In this document: positions 1 through 9,315 of the stretch, one piece after another
Position numbering within the stretch: the stretch's first letter is position 1
Layout: the number at the start of each line of letters is the position of its first letter
Assembly: GCA_024277855.1 (NCBI GenBank)
Contig: JAJRUJ010000002.1
Span: 1 to 39,445, forward strand
Origin: Candidatus Zixiibacteriota bacterium
GTDB taxonomy: Bacteria > Zixibacteria > MSB-5A5 > WJJR01 > JAJRUJ01
DNA: 39,445 nt
Reading direction: 5' to 3'
Notes under the pieces: generated by a model
What the model was told of the DNA's origin: nothing
Database searches by the model: none
The model's input: the letters and a program-made list of their open reading frames with translations, nothing else
Program-made: the position numbers and the translations under genes

Positions 1-42
1 ATTTGTGCGCTGCTCACTTTAAGTACACTGAAAATCAGATGA
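1..42 (+). CDS. mraY: MraY C-terminus (partial, runs off left edge)
   Basis: Reading from base 1, the frame gives 13 residues ending ALLTLSTLKIR and a TGA at 40-42. This matches the typical end of phospho-N-acetylmuramoyl-pentapeptide transferase (E. coli MraY ends in ATLKVR), the membrane enzyme that makes lipid I. The TGA overlaps the murD ATG as ATGA, the usual mraY-murD coupling in dcw clusters. Only the tail is present, so the identification rests on the short motif plus the gene order. Confidence 0.75.
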   Translation: MCALLTLSTLKIR

Positions 43-1445
43 ACACACTGGTCATGCCGTCATCGGAAAAGCAAAACAGGCCGGTTCTGCTGGTTGACAA
101 ACAGGTCGCTGTGGTAGGACTGGCCCGGGCCGGGCAGGCCTGCGCACTGCTTTGTCGCGCACAGGGCGCCGAGGTATTTGTTACCGATGTCAAAGCGGCT
201 GAGCAACTCGGAGGTGCCCTGTCTGCCCTCGAAAGTAAGGGTATCGCCTACGAAACCGGCGGCCACACGACCCGTGCCCTCCAGAATTGCGATCTGCTTG
301 TTCTCTCACCCGGTGTGTCGTTGGATCTTCCGCTGTTAATTAAGGCCAGAGAAAAAGGCATCACGATAATCTCCGAAATTGAGCTTGCCTACCTCTGCTC
401 ACCTGTTCCGGTGCTGGCGGTGACCGGTTCGAATGGCAAGACAACGACCACGACCTGGTTGGGCGAAATATATCGTGTCGCGAAAATCGACGCCGAGGTC
501 GGCGGCAATATCGGACGACCATACGCCGATGCCGTTCTGCACAATCCGGGGGCACGGCGGTATATCCTCGAGATTTCCAGTTTTCAATTGCAAACCGTTG
601 CAACTTTCGCGCCCCTGGTCGGTGTTCTCCTCAATATTTCGGCGGATCATCTCGATCGTCATGGCTCACTTGATGCATACGCCCGGGCCAAGTATCGGAT
701 GTTTGCCAACCAGCGCCCCACCGATTTTGCGATCCGCAATAACGATGACCCTTATTTAGCTCAGCACAAACTTCCCGGCGCCGGGCGGGAGTTGGTCTTT
801 TCGCTCAAGGCCCCGGTGTCCGAGGGTGTCTGGCTGGAGGACGGTCAATTGCGATATCGCCTCGGTGCCCGCGAGGGCCAATTGTTGCCCGTCGACCAGC
901 TTGGTATTCCCGGCCGGCATAATCTGGCCAACGCGGCGGCAGCGGCCTGTGTCGCTTTGGCCGATCAGGTCGATCCCCAGGTGATTGCCCAGGCCCTGAG
1001 AGATTTCCGGGGTGTCGAACATCGGCTGGAATTTGTCGAACAAATCGACGGCATCCGCTATGTCAACGATTCAAAAGCCACCAACCCCGATTCGGTCCGC
1101 GTGGCGCTGGAGGCGGTTCCCGCGCCGATCGTGCTGGTGATGGGCGGGCTGGACAAGGGCACCGATTTTTCGGTGTTGTTCGATCAGGTAAAAGACAAAG
1201 TACGGCGGCTCATCTGTACCGGGAAAGCCGCAGATTTGATCGCCGGTAAGCTGGGACAGGCGACCGGCACGATGATCATACGAGATTTTCACAATGCAAT
1301 CGAAGCGGCGCACAAAGCCGCGCAAGCGGGCGACACGGTACTGCTTTCGCCGGGATGTGCGAGTTTTGATGCGTTTGCTAATTATGAAGAACGAGGACGA
1401 GTATTTAAAAATGTCGTTGCTGGATTCAAAAAGAAAACGGCGTAG
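39..1445 (+). CDS. murD: UDP-N-acetylmuramoyl-L-alanine:D-glutamate ligase MurD
   Basis: Cytoplasmic Mur ligase that adds D-glutamate to UDP-MurNAc-L-Ala in peptidoglycan precursor synthesis. The N-terminal Rossmann part has VAVVGLARAG, the central ATPase domain has the P-loop GSNGKTTTT, followed by EISSFQL and NISADHLDRH. The C-terminal domain carries HRLEFV and the NDSKATNPDS segment typical of MurD. The frame is open from base 3, but ATG 39 is chosen because it overlaps the mraY stop as ATGA. This gives 468 residues, near the usual 440-470. The end overlaps the start of ftsW. Confidence 0.95.
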   Translation: MNTLVMPSSEKQNRPVLLVDKQVAVVGLARAGQACALLCRAQGAEVFVTDVKAAEQLGGALSALESKGIAYETGGHTTRALQNCDLLVLSPGVSLDLPLLIKAREKGITIISEIELAYLCSPVPVLAVTGSNGKTTTTTWLGEIYRVAKIDAEVGGNIGRPYADAVLHNPGARRYILEISSFQLQTVATFAPLVGVLLNISADHLDRHGSLDAYARAKYRMFANQRPTDFAIRNNDDPYLAQHKLPGAGRELVFSLKAPVSEGVWLEDGQLRYRLGAREGQLLPVDQLGIPGRHNLANAAAAACVALADQVDPQVIAQALRDFRGVEHRLEFVEQIDGIRYVNDSKATNPDSVRVALEAVPAPIVLVMGGLDKGTDFSVLFDQVKDKVRRLICTGKAADLIAGKLGQATGTMIIRDFHNAIEAAHKAAQAGDTVLLSPGCASFDAFANYEERGRVFKNVVAGFKKKTA

Positions 1446-2529
1446 GGCTGTCCCGAGTGCCGATCCGAGTATTTGGGTCCCGGCTGTCGTATTGATGGCT
1501 GCCGGCACGATTCTCGTTTTATCCGCGTCGGCGATTCTGGCCTCCGATGAGTTTTCCGGCCCCGCCTTTTTCTGGATCAGGCAGTTGATCTGGCTGGTGG
1601 CGGCAATGTGCGCGATGTACGTCTGTTCCCGGATCGACTACCGGCGGCTTTCCCGCTTTGCGCCCCTGCTGTTAGCGCTCGGGTTCCTGGCCCTGGTCAT
1701 CGTCCTGGGTATGACCCCGGTGCGTGGTGCGCGGCGCTGGGTGGGGATCGGGCCGCTCGGGGTCCAGCCGTCGGAATTGTTCCGGCTGGCCTACCTGTTC
1801 TTTTTGGCCTATTCGCTGGCGCGCCGTCAGGAGCGAGTGCGTCAACCCAAATATCTTATCTCGTATCTGGTGATTCTGCTCACCGCAAGTGCTTTGCTCT
1901 TGGCCCAGCCGAGTTTCTCTTCGGTGCTTTGTTTGTGGGCCACGACAATTCTCCTGCTCTGGATTGCCGGTACCCCCAAACGCTATACCATTGGCATTGC
2001 GGGGATGTCAATTGTTGCCGCGGTTATCGTGGTATTTGGTTTTGGTTACAAAAAGTCGCGGGTGGAAAATTATGCCGCGATGGTCGCCGATCCGATTGAG
2101 GGCTGTTACCAGGTCCGTCAGGCCTCAATCGCGATGGGGGTCGGGGGATGGATCGGGAGCGGGCTGGGATCCGGTTGGGGAAAGATGCGCTATATCCCCG
2201 ATCCACACACCGATTTCATTTTTGCCTCGATTGCCGAGGAGACCGGATTGCTGGGGGCATTGTCGATCCTGTTTTTATACCTGATAATTATCTACCGGGG
2301 GTTTGCCGTCGCCGCCCGGGCGCCGGATCGTTTTGGCTTTTTCCTGGCCGCGGCGGTTGCCTCGTCGCTGACGGTACACGTGGCGATGAACCTCGGCGTG
2401 GTGTTGGGGTTGGTGCCGACAACCGGCCTGCCGTTGCCGTTGCTGTCGTATGGCGGGTCGTCGCTGTTGTTCACCGCAATCGGGATCGGTTTGTTATTGT
2501 CGGTTTCACGGGAGGCCAACCGGGCCTGA
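1411..2529 (+). CDS. ftsW: Lipid II polymerase/division protein FtsW (SEDS family)
   Basis: Integral membrane SEDS glycosyltransferase that polymerises lipid II at the division septum with a partner class B PBP. About ten hydrophobic segments are visible. Family signatures include the RRWVGIGPLGVQPSE loop, the large loop with FIFASIAEETGLLGAL, and the C-terminal GLPLPLLSYGGSS. The start is uncertain: ATG 1411 (372 residues) has GAGGACGAG upstream, whereas in-frame ATG 1384 has no visible ribosome site. Either way it overlaps the end of murD. The N-terminus is short and basic (KRKRRR) before the first membrane helix. Confidence 0.93.
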   Translation: MSLLDSKRKRRRAVPSADPSIWVPAVVLMAAGTILVLSASAILASDEFSGPAFFWIRQLIWLVAAMCAMYVCSRIDYRRLSRFAPLLLALGFLALVIVLGMTPVRGARRWVGIGPLGVQPSELFRLAYLFFLAYSLARRQERVRQPKYLISYLVILLTASALLLAQPSFSSVLCLWATTILLLWIAGTPKRYTIGIAGMSIVAAVIVVFGFGYKKSRVENYAAMVADPIEGCYQVRQASIAMGVGGWIGSGLGSGWGKMRYIPDPHTDFIFASIAEETGLLGALSILFLYLIIIYRGFAVAARAPDRFGFFLAAAVASSLTVHVAMNLGVVLGLVPTTGLPLPLLSYGGSSLLFTAIGIGLLLSVSREANRA

Positions 2530-2545
2530 CCGGTTCGGGAGTGTG

Positions 2546-3655
2546 ATGAATGTCATATTTGCCGCGAGTGGGACAGGGGGACATCTGGTACCGGCGATCC
2601 GTTTGGCGCGCGGTGTCAGGGAACGAATTGACAATTGCCGCATCTTGTTTATCGGCGGCAAGCATGGTTTGGAAAATCAAATGATCGGTGCGGCAGGATT
2701 CGAACTCGAACAGATTCCGGTCAGAGGGTTTGACCGGCGGCGGCCGTGGAAGAACATTGCCGTTCTCTGGGCGTTGCGGCAGTCGATTGTCGCCTGTCGA
2801 CGAATTATCCGGCGATTCGCGCCGGATGTCGCCGTCGGCACGGGCGGGTATGCCGCCGGACCGGTAATCCGCGTTGCCCACCAGTCGGGGGTTCCCACAC
2901 TGATCCAGGAACAGAATCGTCAACCCGGCCTCACGACAAATCTACTCTCCCGGGTGGCCGATATTGCCTGTGTCGCCTTTGCCGAGACCACCGAAAAACT
3001 GGCACATCCCACGCGGGCAAAAACACTCGGTAACCCGATCGATACCGCAACGTTGAGCCGTAACCGGGCCGCCGCGGCGCGCGATTTGGGCCTGTCGCCG
3101 GAAAAACAAACCGTGCTGGTGACCGGCGGCTCGCAGGGAGCCCACTCAATCAACAATAATATCGCCCGGCATCTTGCCCAAGGTGAATTCCCGTCGGAGC
3201 GCCAGCTCCTCTGGCAGACCGGCCAACGTGATTTTGAACTCTACCAACGCTTTTCTTCTCCGGAAAAGGGTGTGATAGTCAAGTCGTTTATCGAAGACCT
3301 GTCCGGTGCGATGGCCGCGTGCGATCTGGTTATTGCCCGGGCAGGCGCCTTGACTATTGCCGAAATCACCGCGCGCGGGCTGCCCTCGATTCTGGTGCCC
3401 TATCCTTTCGCCGCGGCCGACCATCAGAGTGCAAATGCCAAAGCCCTCGCCGAGGCCGGGGCCGGTGAGATGGTCGCCGACAGCGAGCTTGACCACCATG
3501 ATTTATTGCAAATGGCCGGTAAGATTCTTACCGACTCCGGGCGGGTGACGAAGATGGCCGCCCAGGCGAAATCACTCGGGCGGCCCGATGCCACCGAACG
3601 AATAGTCGACGAAATTATCTCCCTTGCCCGTCGCGGTAAGGGACTGGACGGATAA
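2546..3655 (+). CDS. murG: UDP-GlcNAc:lipid I N-acetylglucosaminyltransferase MurG
   Basis: Peripheral inner-membrane GT-B enzyme that converts lipid I to lipid II. The N-terminal glycine loop is ASGTGGHLVPA, followed by GGKHGLENQMI, GTGGYAAGPV and IQEQNRQPGLTN-type sequence. The C-terminal donor domain has TGGSQGAHSIN, RAGALTIAEI and PYPFAAADHQ. The start at ATG 2546 follows GGGAGTG and lies 16 bases after ftsW. Upstream in-frame codons run back into ftsW and do not resemble MurG. The length of 369 residues is normal for the family. Confidence 0.95.
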   Translation: MNVIFAASGTGGHLVPAIRLARGVRERIDNCRILFIGGKHGLENQMIGAAGFELEQIPVRGFDRRRPWKNIAVLWALRQSIVACRRIIRRFAPDVAVGTGGYAAGPVIRVAHQSGVPTLIQEQNRQPGLTTNLLSRVADIACVAFAETTEKLAHPTRAKTLGNPIDTATLSRNRAAAARDLGLSPEKQTVLVTGGSQGAHSINNNIARHLAQGEFPSERQLLWQTGQRDFELYQRFSSPEKGVIVKSFIEDLSGAMAACDLVIARAGALTIAEITARGLPSILVPYPFAAADHQSANAKALAEAGAGEMVADSELDHHDLLQMAGKILTDSGRVTKMAAQAKSLGRPDATERIVDEIISLARRGKGLDG

Positions 3656-3659
3656 AACG

Positions 3660-5060
3660 ATGACGTTATTGCAGCAGCGAATCAAGAAATTACATTTCGT
3701 CGGGATCGGCGGGATCGGGATGTCCGGTATTGCCGAGGTGATGCATGCGATGGGCTATTCGGTTACCGGTTCGGACCTGGCCAAGACCGAGATTACCGAC
3801 CACCTCGAAAAACTCGGCATCACAATCGTCGAGGGTCACGCCGAGGCCAATGTCGAGGATGTCGATGTCGTGGTAATTTCCTCGGCTGTCGACCAGGGCA
3901 ATCCCGAGGTGCAGGCCGCCCGTGAACGCTCGATCCCGGTCATCCGCCGTGCTGAGATGCTCGGTGAACTGATGCGGCTCAAATTCTCCGTCGGCATCTG
4001 CGGCACACACGGTAAGACCACGACGACCTCGATTCTCGGACATATTTTGGCCGAAGCCGGTTATGACCCGACCTTGATCATCGGCGGCCGGTTGATTTCC
4101 ATCGAGACCAATGCGCAACTGGGCAAATCAGATTATCTGATTGCCGAGGCCGACGAGTATGATCGCTCGTTTCTCGAACTGTTTCCGTCGTTGGCGGTCG
4201 CAACCAATCTCGAACCGGAACATCTCGACTGCTACCGGGATTTCCGCGATCTCTCCGATTCGTTCGCCGCATTTTTGAATCGAGTACCTTTCTGCGGTAC
4301 GGTGATCTACAATGCCGATGATCCCGGCCTCCGGGCGGTAGTCCCCGACGTTAAACGTCCATTGCTGCCGTTTGGCTTCTCGGAACGCGCGCGAATGCGC
4401 GGTATCGATTCGGTTAATGAACAAAAAAGCGGGTCGTTTGGCCTGACCCTTGACGGCCGTGATCTCGGGCGGTTTACCTTGAATATCCCCGGCGCGCATA
4501 ACCTTGAAAATGCCCTCGCGGCGACGGTCTGCGCCTACGACCTTGAAGTCCCCATCGAAACAATCCAGACTGCGCTGGCCTCATTTGCCGGTGTCGTTCG
4601 TCGATTTGAGATCAAAGGCGTCACTGAAGGTGTAACCGTTGTTGACGATTACGCCCATCACCCGACCGAAGTACAGGCGGCGGTAACCACCGGTAAGAAT
4701 TTTGCCGATGGCCGTTTGATTGCGGTTTTCCAGCCGCATCTATTTTCGCGCACCCGGTTTTTCTATCGCGAATTTGCCTCGGCTTTGGCGATTGCCGACG
4801 AAATCATCCTGGCCGAAATCTATCCGTCCCGCGAGAAACCGATTGCCGGTGTCGACTCCGGGTTGATTCTCGATGTGCTTAAAGAGAGGGGCTATCGGCG
4901 GGTCATTTATGAACCGGACATGGCTCGGATTCCCCGGTTGATCGCCGGAACCGCCCGGTCGGGCGATGTAGTGATGACCATCGGCGCCGGTTCGATCTAC
5001 CGCATCGTACCACAAATCCTCAATGCACTCGCCGGGCGCAAACAGGGGGCGTCAATATGA
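3660..5060 (+). CDS. murC: UDP-N-acetylmuramate:L-alanine ligase MurC
   Basis: First Mur ligase, adding L-alanine to UDP-MurNAc in the cytoplasm. The start MTLLQQRIKKLHFVGIGGIGMSG is the standard MurC N-terminus. The P-loop is GTHGKTTTTS, and YAHHPTEVQA and FQPHLFSRTR mark the C-terminal domain. The protein has 466 residues. It begins 5 bases after the murG stop and ends in an ATGA overlap with ftsQ. murB usually follows or is fused to murC in many bacteria, but neither arrangement is present here. Confidence 0.95.
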   Translation: MTLLQQRIKKLHFVGIGGIGMSGIAEVMHAMGYSVTGSDLAKTEITDHLEKLGITIVEGHAEANVEDVDVVVISSAVDQGNPEVQAARERSIPVIRRAEMLGELMRLKFSVGICGTHGKTTTTSILGHILAEAGYDPTLIIGGRLISIETNAQLGKSDYLIAEADEYDRSFLELFPSLAVATNLEPEHLDCYRDFRDLSDSFAAFLNRVPFCGTVIYNADDPGLRAVVPDVKRPLLPFGFSERARMRGIDSVNEQKSGSFGLTLDGRDLGRFTLNIPGAHNLENALAATVCAYDLEVPIETIQTALASFAGVVRRFEIKGVTEGVTVVDDYAHHPTEVQAAVTTGKNFADGRLIAVFQPHLFSRTRFFYREFASALAIADEIILAEIYPSREKPIAGVDSGLILDVLKERGYRRVIYEPDMARIPRLIAGTARSGDVVMTIGAGSIYRIVPQILNALAGRKQGASI

Positions 5061-5863
5061 CCTATCGCCCTAAATGGCAACACCGTCTGCGCCGGGTTGT
5101 CCTGCCGACCTTCCTGCTGTTGGCGATTGGTGTCGGCCTTTGTCAGTGGTATCCTCTTTGTACCTTGCGGACGGTGGATGTTGCCTATACCGACGGTCGG
5201 GATATTACAGCCGAAATGTATGATCGTCTGACGCAAATTATCGAGGTCAGTCCCGATTCAAATTTATTCTCTGTCGATGAAAAACAGATTGCCGATGTAT
5301 TGATCGCCGATCCGGCGATTGCGGCAGCCGCTGTCCGGCTTGCGCCGCCGCACACTCTCAAAGTCCGGTTGACCGCCGCCGAGCCGGTTCTTTGGTGGTC
5401 GGGTGACCAGATCATCGGCCTGGGTGGTAACGGCGAACCGGTGCCATCGTCTGCCTCATACGTACCGGCCGATCATCCGCTTGCCGCCAGCCCGGACGCC
5501 GTCGATACAATCGCCGCTCGCTGGCGGCTGGTGAATTTCCGGCAGCAGTTGATCGAGCATGATCCACGTTGGGAAAACATTATTTCACAAATCGAATGGA
5601 ACGATGATTCGGGGTGGCTGCTCATTCTCAATCGGGGAGCCGAACGGATTCTGCTCGGCGGCACCCCCGGCCGGGAAACACTCGACTTGCTCGCCGGTTT
5701 TTTACAATCGGTACCGGAAGAGCAGTGGGAAAATGGGAAAATAGATGCCCGTTTCGACGGGAGGATTATACTTACACCGCGACGCTATCAATCCCGCAAG
5801 GAACAAAAGGCGTATCAACCGGCCGCGCGGGAGCTGACAGACGCATCGGGGGGGAGGTCATAG
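5057..5863 (+). CDS. ftsQ: Cell division protein FtsQ/DivIB-like
   Basis: Bitopic divisome protein that recruits FtsL/FtsB and links early and late division proteins. There is a short basic cytoplasmic start, one membrane helix at about residues 14-32 (LPTFLLLAIGVGLC), then a POTRA-like region. That region has the LFSVDEKQIADVLIADPAI pattern and the VRLTAAEPVLWW end typical of FtsQ. The C-terminal beta domain is weakly conserved. The call rests on position (murC-ftsQ-ftsA), topology and the POTRA pattern. The start is coupled to the murC stop by ATGA. It has 268 residues, normal for the family. Confidence 0.88.
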   Translation: MTYRPKWQHRLRRVVLPTFLLLAIGVGLCQWYPLCTLRTVDVAYTDGRDITAEMYDRLTQIIEVSPDSNLFSVDEKQIADVLIADPAIAAAAVRLAPPHTLKVRLTAAEPVLWWSGDQIIGLGGNGEPVPSSASYVPADHPLAASPDAVDTIAARWRLVNFRQQLIEHDPRWENIISQIEWNDDSGWLLILNRGAERILLGGTPGRETLDLLAGFLQSVPEEQWENGKIDARFDGRIILTPRRYQSRKEQKAYQPAARELTDASGGRS

Positions 5864-5867
5864 ACCG

Positions 5868-7097
5868 ATGGAGCAACAGGAACATATTATCGCTGGATTG
5901 GATATCGGCAGCAGCAAAGTCGAGGCGATCATCGCCGAGGTTACTCCCCCGGGACCACCCAAAATCATTGGGGTGGGCCGCTGTCGCTCGGAAGGGTTAC
6001 GGCGTGGTACGGTGGTGGACCTCGACCGCACGACGCGCACAATCCGCGACGCGATGTCCGAGGCCGAACTGATGGCCGGCTGTTCGGTGGCTACCGTCAG
6101 CGCCACCATTGCCGGTGAACATATCCGCAGCATTAACTCTCGCGGTGTAGTCGCGGTTTCCCGTCACTCCGATGAAATCGGCCCGGCTGACATCGAACGG
6201 GTAGTCGATGCCGCCCGCGCCCTGCCGATCCCGCAGGACCGCGAAATCATCCATGTCCTGCCGATGGAATACGTGATCGACGACCAGTCGGGCATCAGGC
6301 GTCCCGAGGGGATGTATGGCTCGCGGCTTGAAGCCGAAGTGCTGATTGTCACCGGCGCGATGACTGCGGTGCGCAATGTCTACAAATCAGTGCAGAACGC
6401 CGGGTATGAAATCGCCGAGTTGGTGCTCGAATCGCTGGCCTGCGGCCGCACTTTGCTCGACCGGTCGGAGCAGGATATGGGTGTCGCGATCATCAACATC
6501 GGCGGCGGAATAACCGATATCGCGATTTTCTTTGACGAATCGATCCGCTACAATTGTACGCTTGCCGTGGGCGGCCGCAGTGTAACCAACGATATCGCTA
6601 TCGGCTTGCGCACGCCGGTCGATGACGCCGAACAACTCAAACTCAAACACGGCATCGTCGCCGCAGATCCCGATACGACCGTCGAACCGTTGGTCGTTCC
6701 CGGAGTCGGTGATCGACCGCCGCGTGAAATTTCACCGGTTCTGCTCAGTTCAATCATCGAGCCGCGCGCCGAGGAAATTCTCGAGATGGCCCTGCGGGAA
6801 ATCAAGAAGACGCCCTATTATGAATTGCTCACCTCGGGGATTATTCTCACCGGCGGCGGGGCGTTGTTACCGGGGATTGTCGATCTTGCCGAGCGGATTT
6901 TCGACCTGCCGGTGCGGGTCGGCCGTCCGACCGGCGTGGAGGGGATGAATGACCTTACCGCCTCCCCGGCGCATACCACCGCTGTCGGTTTGATGTTACA
7001 TGCGGCCGAAAAAGTCGAGTCGATACCGCTCGTCCATCCCGGCTTGATCCGGCGTTGGTCGAGAAAAATGGAAAATATTATGAATGAGTTTATATAG
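5868..7097 (+). CDS. ftsA: Cell division protein FtsA
   Basis: Actin-fold ATPase that tethers FtsZ to the membrane and recruits later divisome proteins. The N-terminus has IAGLDIGSSKVEAII (phosphate 1 loop), followed by the FtsA-specific 1C/SHS2 region. AIINIGGGITDIAIF is the second phosphate loop and LTGGGALLPGI the adenosine loop. The C-terminus ends in an amphipathic helix, RRWSRKMENIMNEFI, the expected membrane-targeting sequence. The start ATG 5868 follows a strong GGGGAGGTCA. It has 409 residues and sits directly between ftsQ and ftsZ. Confidence 0.96.
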   Translation: MEQQEHIIAGLDIGSSKVEAIIAEVTPPGPPKIIGVGRCRSEGLRRGTVVDLDRTTRTIRDAMSEAELMAGCSVATVSATIAGEHIRSINSRGVVAVSRHSDEIGPADIERVVDAARALPIPQDREIIHVLPMEYVIDDQSGIRRPEGMYGSRLEAEVLIVTGAMTAVRNVYKSVQNAGYEIAELVLESLACGRTLLDRSEQDMGVAIINIGGGITDIAIFFDESIRYNCTLAVGGRSVTNDIAIGLRTPVDDAEQLKLKHGIVAADPDTTVEPLVVPGVGDRPPREISPVLLSSIIEPRAEEILEMALREIKKTPYYELLTSGIILTGGGALLPGIVDLAERIFDLPVRVGRPTGVEGMNDLTASPAHTTAVGLMLHAAEKVESIPLVHPGLIRRWSRKMENIMNEFI

Positions 7098-7114
7098 CCG
7101 TCAGGGAGGGCAGC

Positions 7115-8314
7115 ATGTCGTTTGATTTTGCGTATGATGAGGAACTCGCAGCCAAGATCAAAGTGGTCGGTGTGGGGGGCGCCGGGTGCAATGCGGTCAA
7201 CCGCATGATCGAGGCCGAACTGGCCGGTGTCGAGTTTTTGGCGATCAACACCGATGCGCAGGTATTGGAGCACGCCAAGGCCGACACCCGCATCCAAATC
7301 GGCAACCGGGTGACCAAGGGACTGGGCGCCGGTGCCGATCCGGATATCGGCCGTCAGGCCATTGAGGAAGACGCCGACATCGTCGCCGAGGCGATTGTCG
7401 GCGCCGATATGGTTTTTGTCGCCTGCGGTCTGGGGGGCGGCACCGGCACCGGCGCCTCGCCGATTATTGCCGAAATGGCCAAACGCGCCGGCGCACTCAC
7501 CGTGGCCGTGGCGACCAAACCGTTTGAATTCGAGGGCACCAAACGCAGTCAGCGCGCCGAAGTCGGGGCGATGGCGCTAAAGGAGCAAGTCGATACCCTG
7601 ATTTGTATCCCCAACCAGCGCCTGATGTCGGTGGTCGACAAGACGACCCGCCTGACCGACGCATTTTGCATCTGCGATGAGGTCCTCTACCAGGCGACCA
7701 AGGGGATCTCCGATTTGATCACCGTGCCCGGCCTGATCAACTGTGACTTTGCCGATGTACGCACCGTGATGAAAGAAATGGGCGATGCGATCATGGGTAC
7801 CGGCACCGCCGAGGGCGAGGGCAAAGCCGGGGCGGCCGCCAACGCCGCGATCTCGTCGGCGCTGTTGGAGAATGTCTCGATTACCGGCGCGCGCGGCGTG
7901 CTGGTCAACATCACCGGCGGTGCGGACCTCACGCTGTTCGATGTCAACGAGGCGACCTCGATTATCAATGAAGCCGCAGGTGATGAAGCCAATATTATCT
8001 TCGGCGCGGTGATCGATCCGGCCATCAAAGAAGAAATCCGGGTCACCGTTATCGCCACCGGTTTCGGGGACGACCGTCCGTCGGAGACGGTTACGGTCCA
8101 GGAACGGGTGCGTCCCGCGCTCAAACGGGCGCTCGGCGGGCCGATTGATCTGTTTGGCATGTCGGCCGGCGGTGGTAAAGAAAAAATCCAGGTTTCGTTA
8201 ACCGAGCAAAGTGAACTTGAGGTTGACGCGGCCGAAGATTTCAATGTTCCGACTTTCATGCGCAAGCATCTAAAGGGTGAGGCGCGGGAGGCCGATGGTT
8301 TAACCGAAGAGTAA
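7115..8314 (+). CDS. ftsZ: Cell division GTPase FtsZ
   Basis: Tubulin homologue that forms the division ring. [15 protein letters not shown] starts the GTP-binding domain, the tubulin signature GGGTGTG is at residues 107-113, and [11 protein letters not shown] gives the T7 loop aspartate region needed for GTP hydrolysis. After a linker the C-terminal peptide [12 protein letters not shown] resembles the conserved FtsA/ZipA-binding tail. The ribosome site AGGGAGGGC lies before ATG 7115. It is the last gene of the cluster and is followed by a strong terminator. It has 399 residues. Confidence 0.97.
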   Translation: MSFDFAYDEELAAKIKVVGVGGAGCNAVNRMIEAELAGVEFLAINTDAQVLEHAKADTRIQIGNRVTKGLGAGADPDIGRQAIEEDADIVAEAIVGADMVFVACGLGGGTGTGASPIIAEMAKRAGALTVAVATKPFEFEGTKRSQRAEVGAMALKEQVDTLICIPNQRLMSVVDKTTRLTDAFCICDEVLYQATKGISDLITVPGLINCDFADVRTVMKEMGDAIMGTGTAEGEGKAGAAANAAISSALLENVSITGARGVLVNITGGADLTLFDVNEATSIINEAAGDEANIIFGAVIDPAIKEEIRVTVIATGFGDDRPSETVTVQERVRPALKRALGGPIDLFGMSAGGGKEKIQVSLTEQSELEVDAAEDFNVPTFMRKHLKGEAREADGLTEE

Positions 8315-8363
8315 AATATGGAAGTGCGGAAGACAACGGTATCGGCGTAGCGTCACTGTTGCA

Positions 8364-8405
8364 GCGGGTTTCGCGGGGGCAGGACACCGGGGGCGAAACC
8401 ACCGC
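8364..8405 (+). other. Hairpin in the ftsZ 3' region
   Basis: GGTTTCGC (8367-8374) and GCGAAACC (8393-8400) form a perfect 8-bp inverted repeat around an 18-base purine-rich loop. The flanks GCG (8364-8366) and CGC (8403-8405) can add three more pairs across a two-base bulge. It lies between the ftsZ stop and the terminator, so it would be part of the 3' untranslated RNA. No known riboswitch class is recognised. Confidence 0.5.
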
Positions 8406-8413
8406 ACGATTCA

Positions 8414-8442
8414 GGGGTGGGAGCAATCCCGCCCCTTTTTTT
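8414..8442 (+). terminator. Intrinsic terminator of the dcw cluster
   Basis: GGGGTGGGA (8414-8422), a GCAA tetraloop and TCCCGCCCC (8427-8435) form a 9-bp stem with one G-U pair, followed by seven Ts. It lies about 100 bases after the ftsZ stop and closes plus-strand transcription of the cluster. Confidence 0.92.
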
Positions 8443-8562
8443 GTATGCAAAAAGTGATTGCGATGTGTGAATCCGAAACCAATATTATTCATGAGTTTGA
8501 TATTTCAAGGTATTGATGATGTCTGAGAATTTCGGAACTCACTTCCAATTGACAGATGCCTT

Positions 8563-9231
8563 ATGAACTCAGTTCATGGGCAATGGTGTAATTCGAGAGT
8601 ATGGTCTACCAAATGTCCTCATTGTGGTCATCCTGTTTATTTCTTTTGCTGTGATTGTGGCTCGAGGATTTATTTTGATGAGCTTGGCAACCTTGGTCTG
8701 TTCACGAATGTGATAGTTCATGGACAAGAAATTTAATTCGCGAACGAGACAATGCGGGCGGCATCGTTGTACATCTAAAAGAGGGGATAACAGTACAGCG
8801 ACCTCCGAACACCTTTTCTGTTGACCCCTCTATTATTGGTAGAACCAGGCGGTGTGAAAATAAACTCGGACAATTCCCTATCAGAGCTATTGCCCCGAAA
8901 GGTATTACAAAAATTATCGGGACCTTGAGAGAAAACGGAAAAAGTCGATGTTGCCAACGCGTTCAAACTAACCGGATCATGGATTATGATCTCAGCGTTT
9001 CTCGGAAAATTGGGCAAGGGAGAATGGGGGAGGGTGACTTTGCACACGCAATCCCTAGATGAGGACTCGTTGCTCAGTTACACCTTCTGGGTTCCAAGTG
9101 GAATACTTAGTGGCCCCATGAATGTTAGGGGCATTACAGTGTCGGCAGAGATCGCGTCTCACTTTCTACCGATAGTAGAAAACATCTGGGTATGTGAAAA
9201 TTATGAGGTGATTGATACGATTCGTTTTTGA
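8563..9231 (+). pseudogene. Broken zinc-ribbon protein gene (two frameshifts)
   Basis: No single frame spans this gene, but three segments join into one protein of about 222 residues. Segment 1 (8563-8688) has CPHCG and CCDCGSRIYFDELG, a zinc-ribbon. The next motif, PWSVHEC, appears only after a shift at about 8689-8692, as if one C of a CCC run were lost. Segment 2 is open from 8691 to about 8940. A run of five As (8939-8943) restores the first frame, as if one A had been added. Segment 3 continues LGKLGKGEWGRVTLHT and DEDSLLSYTFWVPS to TGA 9229-9231. The DELG-PW-H-C pattern resembles a family of uncharacterised zinc-ribbon proteins I recall, whose function I cannot give. GC is in the low 40s, below the neighbours, suggesting a transferred gene. 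Both lesions are at homopolymers, so sequencing error is possible. Confidence 0.75.
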
Positions 9232-9315
9232 ACCAAAAACTCGGCTGAATTGGATAATTCTTGGATGAATCAATAAGGACTACTGAAATCGTTTTCTAAT
9301 CACTGTCACTTACCC

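Noticed and set aside
8315-8442. Possible cobalamin-type riboswitch on the minus strand (CTGCCCCCGC-like stretch)
   Set aside because: Only a short stretch resembles the B12 box, other conserved elements are absent, and the element would point into the 3' end of ftsZ in antisense.
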